From positions 1,431,685 through 1,495,684 of the forward strand of contig JACTAT010000027.1 of assembly GCA_014526335.1 (NCBI GenBank): a DNA stretch of 64,000 nucleotides, in the 5' to 3' direction. The position numbers and the translations under genes are program-made. The DNA is from Chrysaora quinquecirrha. Lineage: Eukaryota; Cnidaria; Scyphozoa; Semaeostomeae; Pelagiidae. Of this stretch, positions 48,535-59,449 are shown in pieces. The notes beneath the pieces are model-generated. The model worked only from the letters and a program-made list of their open reading frames with translations. It ran no database searches and was not told the origin of the DNA. Each line of letters opens with the position of its first letter. The first letter of the stretch is position 1.

Positions 48535-49113
48535 GGCCTAATTGCTGGGGGGGTCGGAATAAACGGGGGGTTGGAATTTCTTTCAGAATCTATTTGGCGG
48601 GGGGTCGGAATTAACGGGGGGTCGGAATTGTTTGTAGGGTTGCAACAACTAGGATACTAAGAGCCAGACAACGCCACAGAATGAGTTGATTCGCTTGAAA
48701 AATTAAACCTAACACATAACTTTATATTATGTAAGGATTAACACAAAAACATTTTATTTTATCGGGAAAACATAACTAAAAAAAGGAACAGAACAAATCT
48801 TAATCTATATCGTCTCATGTATAATTATAAAGTCCAGCTACATATAGTTTTTTCAGTTAGTTAAATTGATAAAAGAGACCGGTCGTATTACAGGTTCAGG
48901 ACTTATCAGCTTAGGCAATTCATAGCTCTAACAAACGAGAATTTACAAGTGAAATGTCAGACCAAGAAAGTCACCATAAATTATGTAAGAAAATATCGAC
49001 ACCAACATCATTGAAAATCTTAATAAGTGGGGGGTCCTAATAAGGGCAGGGGGTCGGAAATTTTTCAAAAATTTAATTAGCGGGGGGGGACGGCAATTAG
49101 GAACCTAAGAGTA
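48535..49113. mobile_element. MITE with TACTCTTAGG ends and GGGGGGTCGGAA blocks
   Basis: TACTCTTAGGGGCCTAATTGC and GCAATTAGGAACCTAAGAGTA are inverted ends with TA borders. GGGGGGTCGGAA-type runs lie just inside both. It shares its ends with 20746-21129. Intron of the DHFR-like copy. Confidence 0.85.
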
Positions 49114-51789
49114 AAGTGCTTGTTTTGGTCAGGCAGTTAACGGGTAGTAGATGCTTGAGGGCCGGAGGCAGAAGGGGTGTATGCTGTGGGCCGGAAATTC
49201 TTTCTTTGTCCCAGTCACTGACTTTAAGGACCACTTAGGGGCTTATAGGCTAGAGGACCAGGGGCCATATAAGGGTAATGCATACACCCCAGAAGCCCTG
49301 TGGAGGCCATCTCATTCGGCTGATGCACAAACGCCCAACTTCCTGACAGGGGTTTTGGTTTTTGGTATTATCCTGGAGGGGGGAATTAATAACACATTAA
49401 ACTAGCAGATTAAAAACACCTTTAATTACAAGAGCTACCGACTCATTACATGTGTAAACGCAATCCCTGAGCGCACCGCGTTTTGGAACGGAACGACTTG
49501 CAACGTTACGCAATCGTTCCCATGTGAACAGTAGACTTATTGCAACGAGTTATAGCCAGATCACTATCGAGTCTATGCTGGATGCTCAAACTACTCTAAG
49601 CAAACGTTTTAGGGCTGCGTTTGTTGTTTTTGATGCTGTTTGCGAAGAACTCATGTAACAAGTCTATGTGAACGAGACTTAAGTAGTCGCAAGCACGAAA
49701 CTGACATAAAAGAAATTTCAGGCAAGCTTTTTGCAGAAAACAATAGATACAACAACTATTTTTTATTTGGAAACCACAGTAAGAAAGAAATTAAAACCTC
49801 AAAGGTTTGCTGCTCGGATTTCAATTCTGGGTGTGGCTTTTTTGTGGGGACCGAATGACCCAGGGGGGCCACTCTTAAATATTTGGGTAGTGGGGTGTGC
49901 GGCCAGAATGGATGACTTTTTCCCTTGGTTTTACTATCTGACAATGGGTGCGTTTTTCAAATAAGTTCACCTAAGAACGGGTATTTTCTAATTAATCTGC
50001 CAAAACATGATTAATGTTTTTATATTATACCTGATAAAACAGAATACATGGCGCACAAGAGACGATTTTAAAACACATTTTTGGACTTTTTGCTAAAATA
50101 CGGAACAACCATCCGGACTATAGCCATTTTAAGTGGAATTTTGTTGTAGTCTAGAAATTGGCGCGAAAATCTCAAATACCTATGGATCGGTTTACGCAAA
50201 ATAAAATTACCTGGGTCTGCAACAAATTCCGCTGTCCACACACCCTACCAAAATATGAAAGAGTGCCCCCCCCGGGCCGAATGACTGGTTATTCAAAAAT
50301 TGAAAATTGTCTCCCGTCCTATATTCACGCTTGTTGTTAGGGTCTGAATACTTTTTCGTCCTCTAAAATGACACGTAAGAGATAAATGGAGTCGACCTTT
50401 CAACGCAAGGCTAAAATATCGAGAGATTGCAACAAAAAAAGTCAGAAATATTGAAAAACAGGATGAGCAAATATCAATTCAAACATTGTAATATAGCTGG
50501 GATGGGTCTGACTGGATATTTTCTTGTCAGTACTTAAATACAGTAGAGAAAGGTTTTGCAAGAAACTTGTCGTGAAACCAAAGAAATTCTTCATAAGAAA
50601 GGCCTTTATATTTAATGCTTTTGCAGTGTTCAGTATTGTAGCTGAAGATGAATAGATAATATTCGAAACATATCCTACAAGATTAAAAATATCCTTTGCT
50701 GACCCATAGGAAATACAATTGAAAGAAACTAAAAGAAATTGTGCTCGCTCGGTTTCACATCAAAGCAAGCAAACAGCGAGGAAAAAAAGGCACTTTTAGA
50801 GCGAAAATTCCCCTGTAAATTACAATTTTTTAGATAATTACTAAAGCAAGTGGGGATGGGAAACTAAACCTTGTAAAAGGAGAGTGGACTTCGGTGCAAA
50901 TATACTTGACGGGGCTCTTCGTGATTTGCAAACAAACGCCGCACTTCGGTCCTCGCTTCGGCGAAACAGCTGTGGTGAAGACAACAGGGCCTTAGCTCGA
51001 AACGATTGGTGACGATCGTCAAAGACTTGAAGCCCCAATTACCCCAGAAGAGACAGAAAGAAAGGAAAAGAAGGGGACGAAAGAGACAGAAGGGAAGGAA
51101 AAGAACGAGACGATGGCACTCCTACCCCTCGCTCTGCGGCTAAAGAAAGCAGTTCTACTACGGGGACTTCCACGGCAACGGAGGAATGACGATCAGCGAA
51201 AATCGTAAAAATTTGATGACTACATAAGAAAATTTCTAACGAACTGCACAAAATAAACTTTTAAGACCAGTTCTCAAAATAGGTTTTTCATCAGCAAACA
51301 ATTGTGGAAAATTCGTTTACCTGAAAGAAGAAGGCGTAACAGTTTTGCCATCTTTAGCTATTCCTCTTTTGGAATCGATAACTGCAATACATATGATCTT
51401 CTTCAAAGCTGCGCACATATTTACGACACGTCCACGCACAATTTCATTTGCCTCAGTCTGGGCAAGTTTCTGTCATTCGCAATTTGATAACAATACGTCA
51501 TGGTTGATTTCAAAGTCTCATCTTTGTGGTTTAATTAATTTAGTTTATTTAGTTTAATTTAATTCTGTTTTAACTACTACAGTTCTTTTGTGACTACTCA
51601 GGCTGTGGATACGCACGCAGTACTGTGGCTTGTGGCGGTACGCACAGTACGCAAAACATACACGTTTTTTTTATAAGAAAGTTTTTTTTGGGCCAGTATT
51701 GAAACTTTCTTAGATATTTCATATTTCAGTACCAAAACTTTCTTGTGACTTTCTTAGCAAAAATTTTGGAATGCAATATTTCTCAAAGA

Positions 51790-51905
51790 GCTATTTTCAA
51801 CCTCATATCTCCAGTAGTTTTCATATTCCCCCTTTTATCAGTTACTAAAAGGGGGAATCGGGGAATATGAAAACTATAAGAGATATGGATTTGAAAATAA
51901 TTCGA
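51790..51905. repeat. hairpin with arms of about 45 bp
   Basis: CCTCATATCTCCAGTAGTTTTC ATATTCCCCCTTTT is mirrored by AAAAGGGGGAAT and GAATATGAAAACTATAAGAG ATATGGAT around a 10-base loop. A CCGATTCCCCGTTCCTCTTTT stretch at about 52000 repeats part of one arm. Upstream of the DHFR-like copy. Confidence 0.8.
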
Positions 51906-53187
51906 AAAGATAGTAAATGCAATAGAACAGGTATATACAATAGAAAAGAAATTCTCTCACACTCATTTCTGTAGTTATTGCCTTATTCCTCGATTCCTTT
52001 CCCCGATTCCCCGTTCCTCTTTTAGTAATAGCCGAGATGTCCGCCATCTTCCAGAACGCGCGAAGGCTGACCCAGACCTCTTTTAAAAGCTCTCTTGATG
52101 GCTGACCGCTGACGGTTGCAATTTTGATTGTGTGTTGCTGTGCTCATTGTGCTTGGTGCTCTTAGTCTTATGAAAAAAAGTAGGTAAGCTTCAGAAAAGC
52201 ACGGGTAAGTAACGTCCAGCAGCCGCAGAAATAGACGGAAGGAAGGAAGGAAAGGAAGAAACAAGATACCTTAGTCTTTCTTACATTACATTGTACCGCC
52301 AGGAGGACTAGGCCTATCTGGCTAGGCAATAGGTACAACACTAGCTTCGTTGTCAACTAGCCCTTGGTGCATGGTTAAAACAACGAAAAAAACTGTATAT
52401 TTTAAGAAAATATACTATAGTTATATATTATAATGTAGATTAGATTAAATCACTTCGGTAGAATTTCAAATTTTTCAAAATCGCAAGATATTAATTTTTC
52501 GATGCGAAAATCTTATAAAGCACCCATAAATTAGTCTAGGTGCAAAGTTTTAATATCTCAGCGCTTGTTTTATCAATTTTATGAGCGTTCAAAGTTTGCA
52601 ATGTTGTAAGGGCTTAGACCGTGTGTGGGGTGAAAAGTTTCACCAAGTTCATTTTTTTCGGTCAAAGCCTTTATGAAATCGGGAACTTTGAATGCTCATA
52701 AAATTAAGAAAACAAGCACTAGAACATTGAAACTTTGCATCTATACTAAGTTTTGGATGCTTTATACGATTTTCACATCGAAAACTCTATTATCTTGTGA
52801 TTTCGAAATTTTTTTGTGCTGTCGACCGTCTACCAAAGTGATCTATAGTCTGTTTCAAGCTTGGGTCAGGGTTGGTTGGCTCACACTTTACAGAGTAGAT
52901 CATTGGTTCAAATCCCATTGGGACCTCTTCCCACACAAGCCTGCAGTCAACTCAGCAGCCCATCATTCCAAGGCAGGTAAATGAGTACCCTTGGTATTTG
53001 TTCTAGTATCCTGGCACAAGCTGCAGGTCCAAATTAGCTTTATATAGCTACCCAGTGCCTCTAACTTGGTTAACAAGAAAGCTTGCCTGCTGCTTGATCT
53101 GATACCTTTATGAAAGTGTTACTTATCTTCTCCTTTTAGTACGCATAACTCAAACAAACTAAAGTTTATTGTGGTATACTAGACAAC
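51906..53187. other. intergenic; MITE and SINE upstream of the dsRNA-binding gene
   Basis: Contains the MITE at 52449-52842 and a tRNA-like SINE at about 52860-53100 (TTGGTTGGCTCACACTTTAC, B box TTGGTTCAAATCCCA). A 42-codon minus-strand frame ending LEDGGHLGYY at about 52030-52155 is not recognised and may be repeat-derived. The last 80 bp before 53188 would hold the core promoter or 5' untranslated region of the dsRNA-binding gene. Confidence 0.5.
52449..52842. mobile_element. foldback MITE, arms of about 160 bp
   Basis: ATCACTTCGGTAGA at the left and TCTACCAAAGTGAT at the right. Most of each half pairs with the other, for example AAAGCACCCATAAATTAG against TAAGTTTTGGATGCTTT and TTTATGAGCGTTCAAAG against CTTTGAATGCTCATAAA. 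Short centre, no coding frame. Confidence 0.85.
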
Positions 53188-54995
53188 ATGGCAGCATTAT
53201 CTCCAAATCAGCTAGAACAAGCAAGGAGGTATATAGAGAGGTGTGGCTCTGGGAAGAACCCTATTTCATTGCTTATGGAACTAGGTCAACAGCTCCATCA
53301 AGCACCTACATTTGACGTTTATGAACCTCGAAATTCATCTGTTCACCAGCATATATTTGTTTGCCATGTTGGGTTCTTTGATTTTGAAGTCAAAGAGACT
53401 GGATACAACAAGAAGAAAGTGAAAACTGAGGCTGCCAAACTGATGGTCGAAAAGATATATGGAACAAATTCTGCTGATTTTGGAAGTCATAAAGTTGGGG
53501 TGAAAACCACTGCAGCTACTGCACCAGAACAGGTCTTGCCTAACTATCAAACATTTTTTAAACATTTGACTTTTGCTCCTGGGGGTACTTAATATATTTT
53601 GGGTACTGGGGACGTGCTGCCAAAAAAGGTATCATTTTTCATGATTTTGGTAAAAACATGGGTCTTTATTTTCTGAAAACTGGTATAAATAAGGGTATCG
53701 ATTTCTCGAAAATCGGTATCAATTTTATAAAAACCAGTCTTATTTTCATTTGTTTTCACTTTTCTTTGCAAAGTTTGATTCGAACTGACATATTATAGTT
53801 CATTTAAGCATAAAAAGTAGTGTAGGAGTTAGTATTAACTTTCAATACGGAGGTGGGGGGGTTCCATGCCAATATTTGGGATCCGAAATCTTAAACTTAT
53901 TCAATCTTGGGGGTCTTTGAATGATAACAAAGACAAAAATTCAATATTTGGGGTCCACAAATCTGAAGGAAGAATCTTGCCATTTGATGCGATTCATTAC
54001 AATGACCCATCCAACTGCCAAGAGCTTATACATTGTAAATTGTCGTGAAACTGATGGCTAAAGCTGAGAAAACATTTTAGGTGTCCAAAATAGATAGCAA
54101 TATTTGGGGTCTCCAAAACATTAAACTCAATATTTGGGGTCCCCAAAACATTAGACTCGATATTTAGGGGTCTGCAAGGAAATAGTGGCATGGACCCCCC
54201 GTATTGAAAGTTAATGAGTTGCCCCCTGGGGTCAGTGTTTTACTCCAAAAAATAACTTGGGGGCAAATACGCATAATATCCACACAAGAATAAATGGAGA
54301 CTCTGCTACCAAAAAATAAGAGTGTTCTTTCAAATCTATCAAAATAAGAAAATCAAAAATTTTGGTCCCAAAAAAAATACTTGAGCCCCTCTGCCAAAAT
54401 TTAAGTGCACTGCCCAGGCGAGAGGGCGTTTATTTTATTTAGCATTTTCTGTGTTTCAGAAGCCACCATCTAGACAATTTCAGTCTCGATTTGCTAGAGT
54501 AGGCAAGGCGAAGCAAATGCAAGGGGGTCTGTTAAATTCTTTGGGCATGGGAAGAAATGATTGGAGTAAACCCCACACAGTAGAGTCAAAGTCTCACGCA
54601 AACAAGGAAGAAATGGTACAGAGCAGACTTGGACTAAGAGCACTGGATTATCATTTAGAGAGATTCAACTTGGCAGGATCAAGGAATGAAGGGATGAAGA
54701 TATCTTTACGGACGCTTCTGCAGAGCCACCATTGAGTGATTCACCAAATTCAAGCAATCCAGGCAGTGTCACCACAGCGATGGAGAGGCTTCGGACACTT
54801 TCACAGGAAGAGAATTTCACGTTTGTTTTCCACGATTTAGAAAGTAATGAGAACCTTCATCTCTGTTTGGTTGAGGCAAAACTGAAGAAAAACTTTGTCT
54901 GCCATGGTAAAGGTGAGAATGGGCCCCAAGCTAGGGAAAATGCAGCAGAAAATATACTTTTTGTTGTTAATTTTTTTAAGCAGAAACCCGAGTAA
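53188..54995 (+). CDS. protein with two double-stranded RNA-binding domains
   Basis: Two exons, 53188-53532 and 54460-54995, joined at phase 0 (GAACAG|AAGCCA). Domain 1 (about residues 24-92) starts NPISLLMELGQQ, has aromatic strands (HIFVCHVGFFDFEV) and ends with the helix-2 signature GYNKKKVKTEAAKLMVEK, the RNA-contacting Lys cluster of the dsRBD fold. A basic linker follows (RFARVGKAKQ). Domain 2 is TTAMERLRTLSQEENF, HLCLVEAKLKKNFVCHGKG, then NGPQARENAAENIL, in which the Lys cluster is absent, so RNA binding there is doubtful. Between the domains the frame shifts by one base at 54690-54693 (GAAGGGATGAAG); one more G would read NEGDEDIFTDASAEPP continuously. As for two other genes here, a homopolymer error is likely. 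Orthology to PRKRA, TARBP2 or other dsRBD proteins cannot be settled by eye. About 295 residues if joined. Confidence 0.8.
53860..54200. repeat. AATATTTGGGGTCC repeat block in the dsRBD gene intron
   Basis: CAATATTTGGGATCC, CAATATTTGGGGTCCAC, CAATATTTGGGGTCTCC and GATATTTAGGGGTCTG recur irregularly. ACTTTCAATACGG at the start and CCGTATTGAAAGTTAA at the end are inverted, so the whole block is probably a MITE. Confidence 0.7.
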
Positions 54996-56409
54996 ATTAG
55001 AGTTTGAAGTATTTATGCACAGCGAATACTTTGATCATTTTGCTTTTAAAGGCTAAAAATTTTCTGATCCATATGGTACAAATTTCAATATATGTGACAT
55101 CCTTTCCACTTGCCAAAAACAGAGTATGTTCCAGTATTTTGCTAAGCTCTGTCTGATAAGCCCCAAAGAATACGAGCTAAGTCAACTATGTTAACTAACA
55201 ACTACGACTATTAATTAACAAGTCTCTCAGGGTTGGGCTGGGGCCCGGGGGGGGGGGTACTTCCATTGTTCGTTATACTAGACGTGCCGCCCAAATGGGT
55301 AACTTTTTCAGCGCCAATTTCCCTACATATGGGTTGATTTTTCGTAAAGAATCTCTACACATGGGTAGTAAAATATGTATAACAAATATGTATAATAACA
55401 AATAAAATATGTATTTAGACATGCATTGCTTTGAAAAGCGTGATAAAAAGTGCGTTTAAGTTTTCAGCGCAAATGACTTTTCGACGCATTTAGAGTTGCA
55501 TCAGGCGTTAAATTGGGTTCAAATATTTGAGATATTGGTACAAATAGGTAAAAAATTTCGTTGTTTTTTCTATTTCAGTTCTGGGAGTTTAAGACGAAGG
55601 TTTCTGAAGTTATTACGCTGTGTAGATTAAGTACAGTATAGCTACAGGATAAAAAACTTTTTATATCGATTTTATATTACATAGATAATGCAAAAAAGCC
55701 ATTTGAAAAACTTTTTGGATTTGTATTGGTTTTATTTATTTGAAAAGATTAAAGGTTTCTTTTTCGAAATAGATATTAAAGTATATAAAACTAAATGCAT
55801 ATTGTATTTAAGAGTTCAATAGAGGTTTCCGCAAAAGACGGCGGCCGTTCCTGTCAATCCCTTGTTTTTCTTAAGGTTTCTCGAAGGGAATTCTGGGAAT
55901 AATTTCCTTAGTTACGAATTCAACGTCTTCAGCTATGTAAAATACGTAACTAAGGAAATTATTCCCAGAATTCCTTACGAAAATCCTTAATGAAAACAAT
56001 AGGCAAAAAACGGCGGCCATCTTTTGCAGAAGCGTCTATTACACAGTATTTATGTAGAACTTTTCCCCGTTTCAGTCTACCAGGAACTATACATTTCATT
56101 TCATTTATTCAAAGAAGAATTTCTCTTCAGCAAAGCTGGTTTTCAAGTGACTCCGTCGATATTGGTATTGAAAGTAAAATTTGCATGCAACGTGTGGTTT
56201 AGGTGAAGCAGTCTAATCTTTTTCAGCGCTAGGCCCTTGTAAAACGCCACTCTTTTTATAGACACTTGTCGCAACTCGGTTGTTGCAACTCGGCTGCGAC
56301 ATGTCATATACAACGCTACCACGCGAAATAGTAAAGTTTCCCAGCACAATAACTAGTCTGCGAGTAGCCTTAAAATTAACCCCGCCCCTGTAGTGCGTAA
56401 CAAGGAGCG
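54996..56409. other. intergenic after the dsRBD gene; partial repeats
   Basis: Includes a G-run and ACGTGCCGCCCAAATGGG at about 55240-55300 (relative of 30190-30535), AT-rich unique-looking sequence, and the hairpin at 55871-55990. No convincing coding sequence. Confidence 0.5.
55871..55990. repeat. 120-bp near-palindrome
   Basis: TTAAGGTTTCTCGAAGGGAATTC..GGAATAATTTCCTTAGTTACG pairs with CGTAACTAAGGAAATTATTCC and the following CAGAATTCCTTACGAAAATCCTTAA around a centre of about 28 bases. A half copy is at about 37505-37540. Probably a small MITE. Confidence 0.85.
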
Positions 56410-56687
56410 TAAAGGCCTGGCTAAACTAGGTAACATGTCGCGCGTGACATTGTCGCCAGTGACATGTCCCCTCAATATCTCCAAGTTTAGCCGCCTCGGA
56501 AACTTTGTAGCGCGCGACAAAATTTAGCGAGAGACACGAAATGTTTCCGGTAGACAACAGAAACATTTCTTGCCTCCGCGACTCGGAGGACATGTTGTTC
56601 GCTTGTCACTGGCATGTTTAGCCACCCTGGGAGACACGCCGAATACAATATCACGCGCAACGTGTCTCTCAGTTTAGCCATAGCTTA
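56410..56687. mobile_element. MITE of the TAAAGGCCTGGC family
   Basis: TAAAGGCCTGGCTAAACTAG at the left and CAGTTTAGCCATAGCTTAA at the right, with GCGCGTGACATTGTCG and CACGCGCAACGTGTCTC near the ends. A solo TTCGCTAGC foldback-element end lies just after it at about 56714-56723. Confidence 0.85.
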
Positions 56688-56946
56688 ATAACCAGGGTAG
56701 GGTGTATTATAGGTTCGCTAGCGTGATCCTTGAAGACTTGCATGGATCCTTGAAGTCTAAGCTACAGCAAACAGATAATACAGCGTTTGAGATAGACTGC
56801 GAAGCAGATCTACACTCCAGAAGACTGTACAACCCTTCGTATAGGAACGCTTAGCTTTGTTTTCCGCAATGAGTTTCTTGATTTTGACTGATTACCTTAT
56901 CAACTTCACTACCTTATCAACCCAATAATATTCTTAAAAACATGTT

Positions 56947-57306
56947 AAAAGTGCGTTCTGGACTCAAGCCGCAGTGATCAAATAAGCAAAATAGATAGAA
57001 GCTACCAATGACCAGAACCAAAACACTTGGCACCAGAGCTTTTACATATGCTGCTCCTGCCGTATGGAACTCTTTACCGGATAACATAAAGAACACAAAA
57101 TGTATAAATACCTTCAAACGGCTCCTGAAAACACACTATTTTTAAATAGCGTATAATTAATTTTGGACAAAATTTTAACAAGCTTTTATCTAACTGTTTT
57201 GATGCTAATAAATTCTTATTTTAATTGTAAATAGGACTTAAACTGTAAAGCGCAACCGAGTATCTTTAGTATTGTGGCGCTATATAAGTTTTGCATTATT
57301 ATTATT
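56947..57306 (+). mobile_element. 3' end of a CR1/L2-like LINE
   Basis: The frame reads VRSGLKPQ, one stop, then RTKTLGTRAFTYAAPAVWNS LPDNIKN and FKRLLKTHYF before a stop at about 57144. This is the conserved C-terminus of non-LTR retrotransposon polymerase proteins (RTKTxGxRAF, AAPxxWNSLP, FKxxLKTxxF). It is followed by a short 3' untranslated region ending GGCGCTATATAAGTTTTGC and (ATT)n, the usual tail of such elements. A 5'-truncated, dead copy. Confidence 0.85.
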
Positions 57307-59449
57307 AAGTTTTACGCCGGCAGACTTACTTGTATTTAACCTGAATAGCAGTTACTGATGTAGCAGAAAATGTGGACTACAGTAAATCTTAGAATGGTGG
57401 TTTTAAGAAAGGTTCCTTGCAGGGCATTTTTAACAGTCTAACGCCCTCCCGATGCCCTCCCCAGTAGTGAGCGCCAAAATCATACAATTACCCAAATTTC
57501 TTAAAAATGCCCTGGTTGCTTGTTTTTGTTTTTAAACCGTATATACTACCTTTAAGCCTCTATCAAACAGTTCAATAATTAAGGTCGATACCCCCGGTTT
57601 CTTCAGTTGATGTTTTCACTTTCCTCGTTTCATGTTCGGTCACCGAAAATTATGAAACAATCAGCGCTGCCCCGGTCAACGAGCTATTGTTCAAAGCCAG
57701 TGAATTCCTAATGAAGGTTATAACCCTTGACCAAAATTAATTGGAAAGCTGGCGCACGTTACGGAAAAGACGCGCTTGCATTGAGAACTTCAAGTTGCTA
57801 CTATGTGATTGCTTCATTCGTACAGGTGCAGGCAAGATTCCAGTAACAGATCCTGCTGTGTTAGTAGCATATTAAGTATCACCAGTAGAGGTAGTGGCTC
57901 TTGGAAAGTCAATGGATGCAAAGGGATATTGCATTGTGAATGGTATTGCTTATTAAGCTGGCTGCAGATGCAATATTACTGGAATTAGGTCTGCTACATT
58001 AGAACATAGAACATCGAACCTGAATATTGCCAATCTCATTGGAAAGGAAGTATTATTTTGCGAGTAGCGACAAAGAGATAGCGGGACAAAGAGCCTTGAG
58101 GATCGGATCTCAGCATAATAGACTACCATTGCAGGATTAGCTGGCTGAGTAGAGAAAGCTATACTGCGAGCTATTTGCTGTACAGGCATTGAGGATTTTA
58201 AGTGTAAAGAAGCAGGATTCTGTGCACAAAATACGAGCAAGTTGGCTTCGTGGGTAAGGCCGGAGCCTTGAAAAGGACCTTTGGACAACTAGCTTGAACC
58301 TTGACAGGACCCTCAGACAACAAGAGCTCTTGCGAGGCTAAGAGGTTTGGTGAAATAGCCAGTAGCGATTCTGCTAAGACAAAGAGATACTGGACGAGAT
58401 TCGCCTATATAAATAACTCGATATATCAACGTTAACCAACTGGCGCCTTGTGAAGCATACATTAGTTAGAGGAGCTGAGAACTCCGTGGACAGTGCCTTG
58501 ACTGAGACGTCGTGCATCAAGAGCAACCTTTAACAGATCCGGAGGAAACCCTGCAAATTATTAGCTAAAGCAAAGCAGAGGTGGAGTTGTGTCATATTAT
58601 AGTACCAACACAGACTTCTGTAAAGAAAAGTTAAAAGAAGACTTTACCAAAAAGCTTGCAAGCTGAAAGACTTCAGGAAGTCATTGTTGCAGCTCTCTTA
58701 GAACACTACAGGCAGCTTTTAGAAAATTAAAGCAATCACGAAGAACCTTTTCCAATATAGACAAGCAAGTAAAGGTATAAGATACTCTCTGGCAGAAATT
58801 AGACTTGAACTGGACCCCGAAAAAAGCTGGAAGATCAGGGAATTTCGTACTGAGGTAAAATTTATTACACAATTGCAGCTTAGTATCACCCACACTGGAT
58901 CTGGGATTTTTTTCCGAAAAATTTTCTCGGGTTTCGGTAATCGATACTTCATTTCATCGTTGATTTGACTGACGAGAGTTTATTTGCAACAGACTTGAAT
59001 TTTGGTAGGAAAGTTCTTAACATCAGAGGGGAAAAACATAAAAAGAGACTAGACTTGGACTCGAGTGGATTTAGTAGAGAAGCAACCTAACAGTACAGAA
59101 ACAATCTTTGGCGATACTTTAGCCAGCGTTCAAATCCTGCTTCTAATGCTGCTTCAGCCTTCGAAGGAAGGCTGATACCCCTTTGAGACTGTTATAACGA
59201 CGCGGAGGATCGCATCTGAATACATAGAAAAAGGGAAACAATCTCAGACAGTACAGAAAACACAGCTCGAACCTATTACCAATACAAGTGATCCGGCCTC
59301 AAAAAACTGAACACTATTGAACTAAACACTAAGACTGAACTGAACTGAACACTGTATTCCCATTAAGGAGCATATACATCAATTAACTTATAAAGCGCAA
59401 TTAAACTCAAGCAGCAGTTGGATTTGGGTATAGGATGAAGTAATTGCCA
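57307..59449. other. intergenic upstream of the sulfotransferase, nothing recognised
   Basis: About 2.1 kb with somewhat higher GC and many stops in every frame. No transposon protein, tandem repeat or RNA gene was recognised. Part of it could be 5' untranslated exon or promoter of the sulfotransferase gene, but no splice signal can be assigned. Confidence 0.4.

Larger units (their letters stand above)
43974..51418 (-). pseudogene. DHFR-like paralogue lacking catalytic residues and one exon
   Basis: Five minus-strand exons resemble DHFR: 51321-51418, 47736-47788, 46422-46527, 44754-44874 and 43974-44058. Splice sites and phases match the neighbouring DHFR gene, so they arose by duplication. 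The exon 1 motif is RGIAKDGKTVTPSSF instead of RGIGKDNNLPWRL. Ser replaces the catalytic Glu when RSSEYF is set against NEMHYF, and Met replaces the conserved Arg (PLPNMINIILSR). MGRKTWDELP and VLGGTDVYK persist. The exon equal to DHFR exon 5 was not found between 44059 and 44753; joining the flanking exons directly gives an immediate stop (AAG|TGA). The frames of the exons that remain are open, which suggests a recent loss or a divergent non-catalytic protein. Not expected to reduce folate. Confidence 0.75.

Noticed and set aside
56917..57117. Minus-strand hydrophobic frame.
   Set aside because: It is the complement of the LINE C-terminus, whose plus-strand reading has clear family motifs.
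57953..59343. Several short frames upstream of the sulfotransferase, considered as retroelement gag or additional exons.
   Set aside because: No conserved motif, protease, RT or zinc knuckle seen; every frame has frequent stops.
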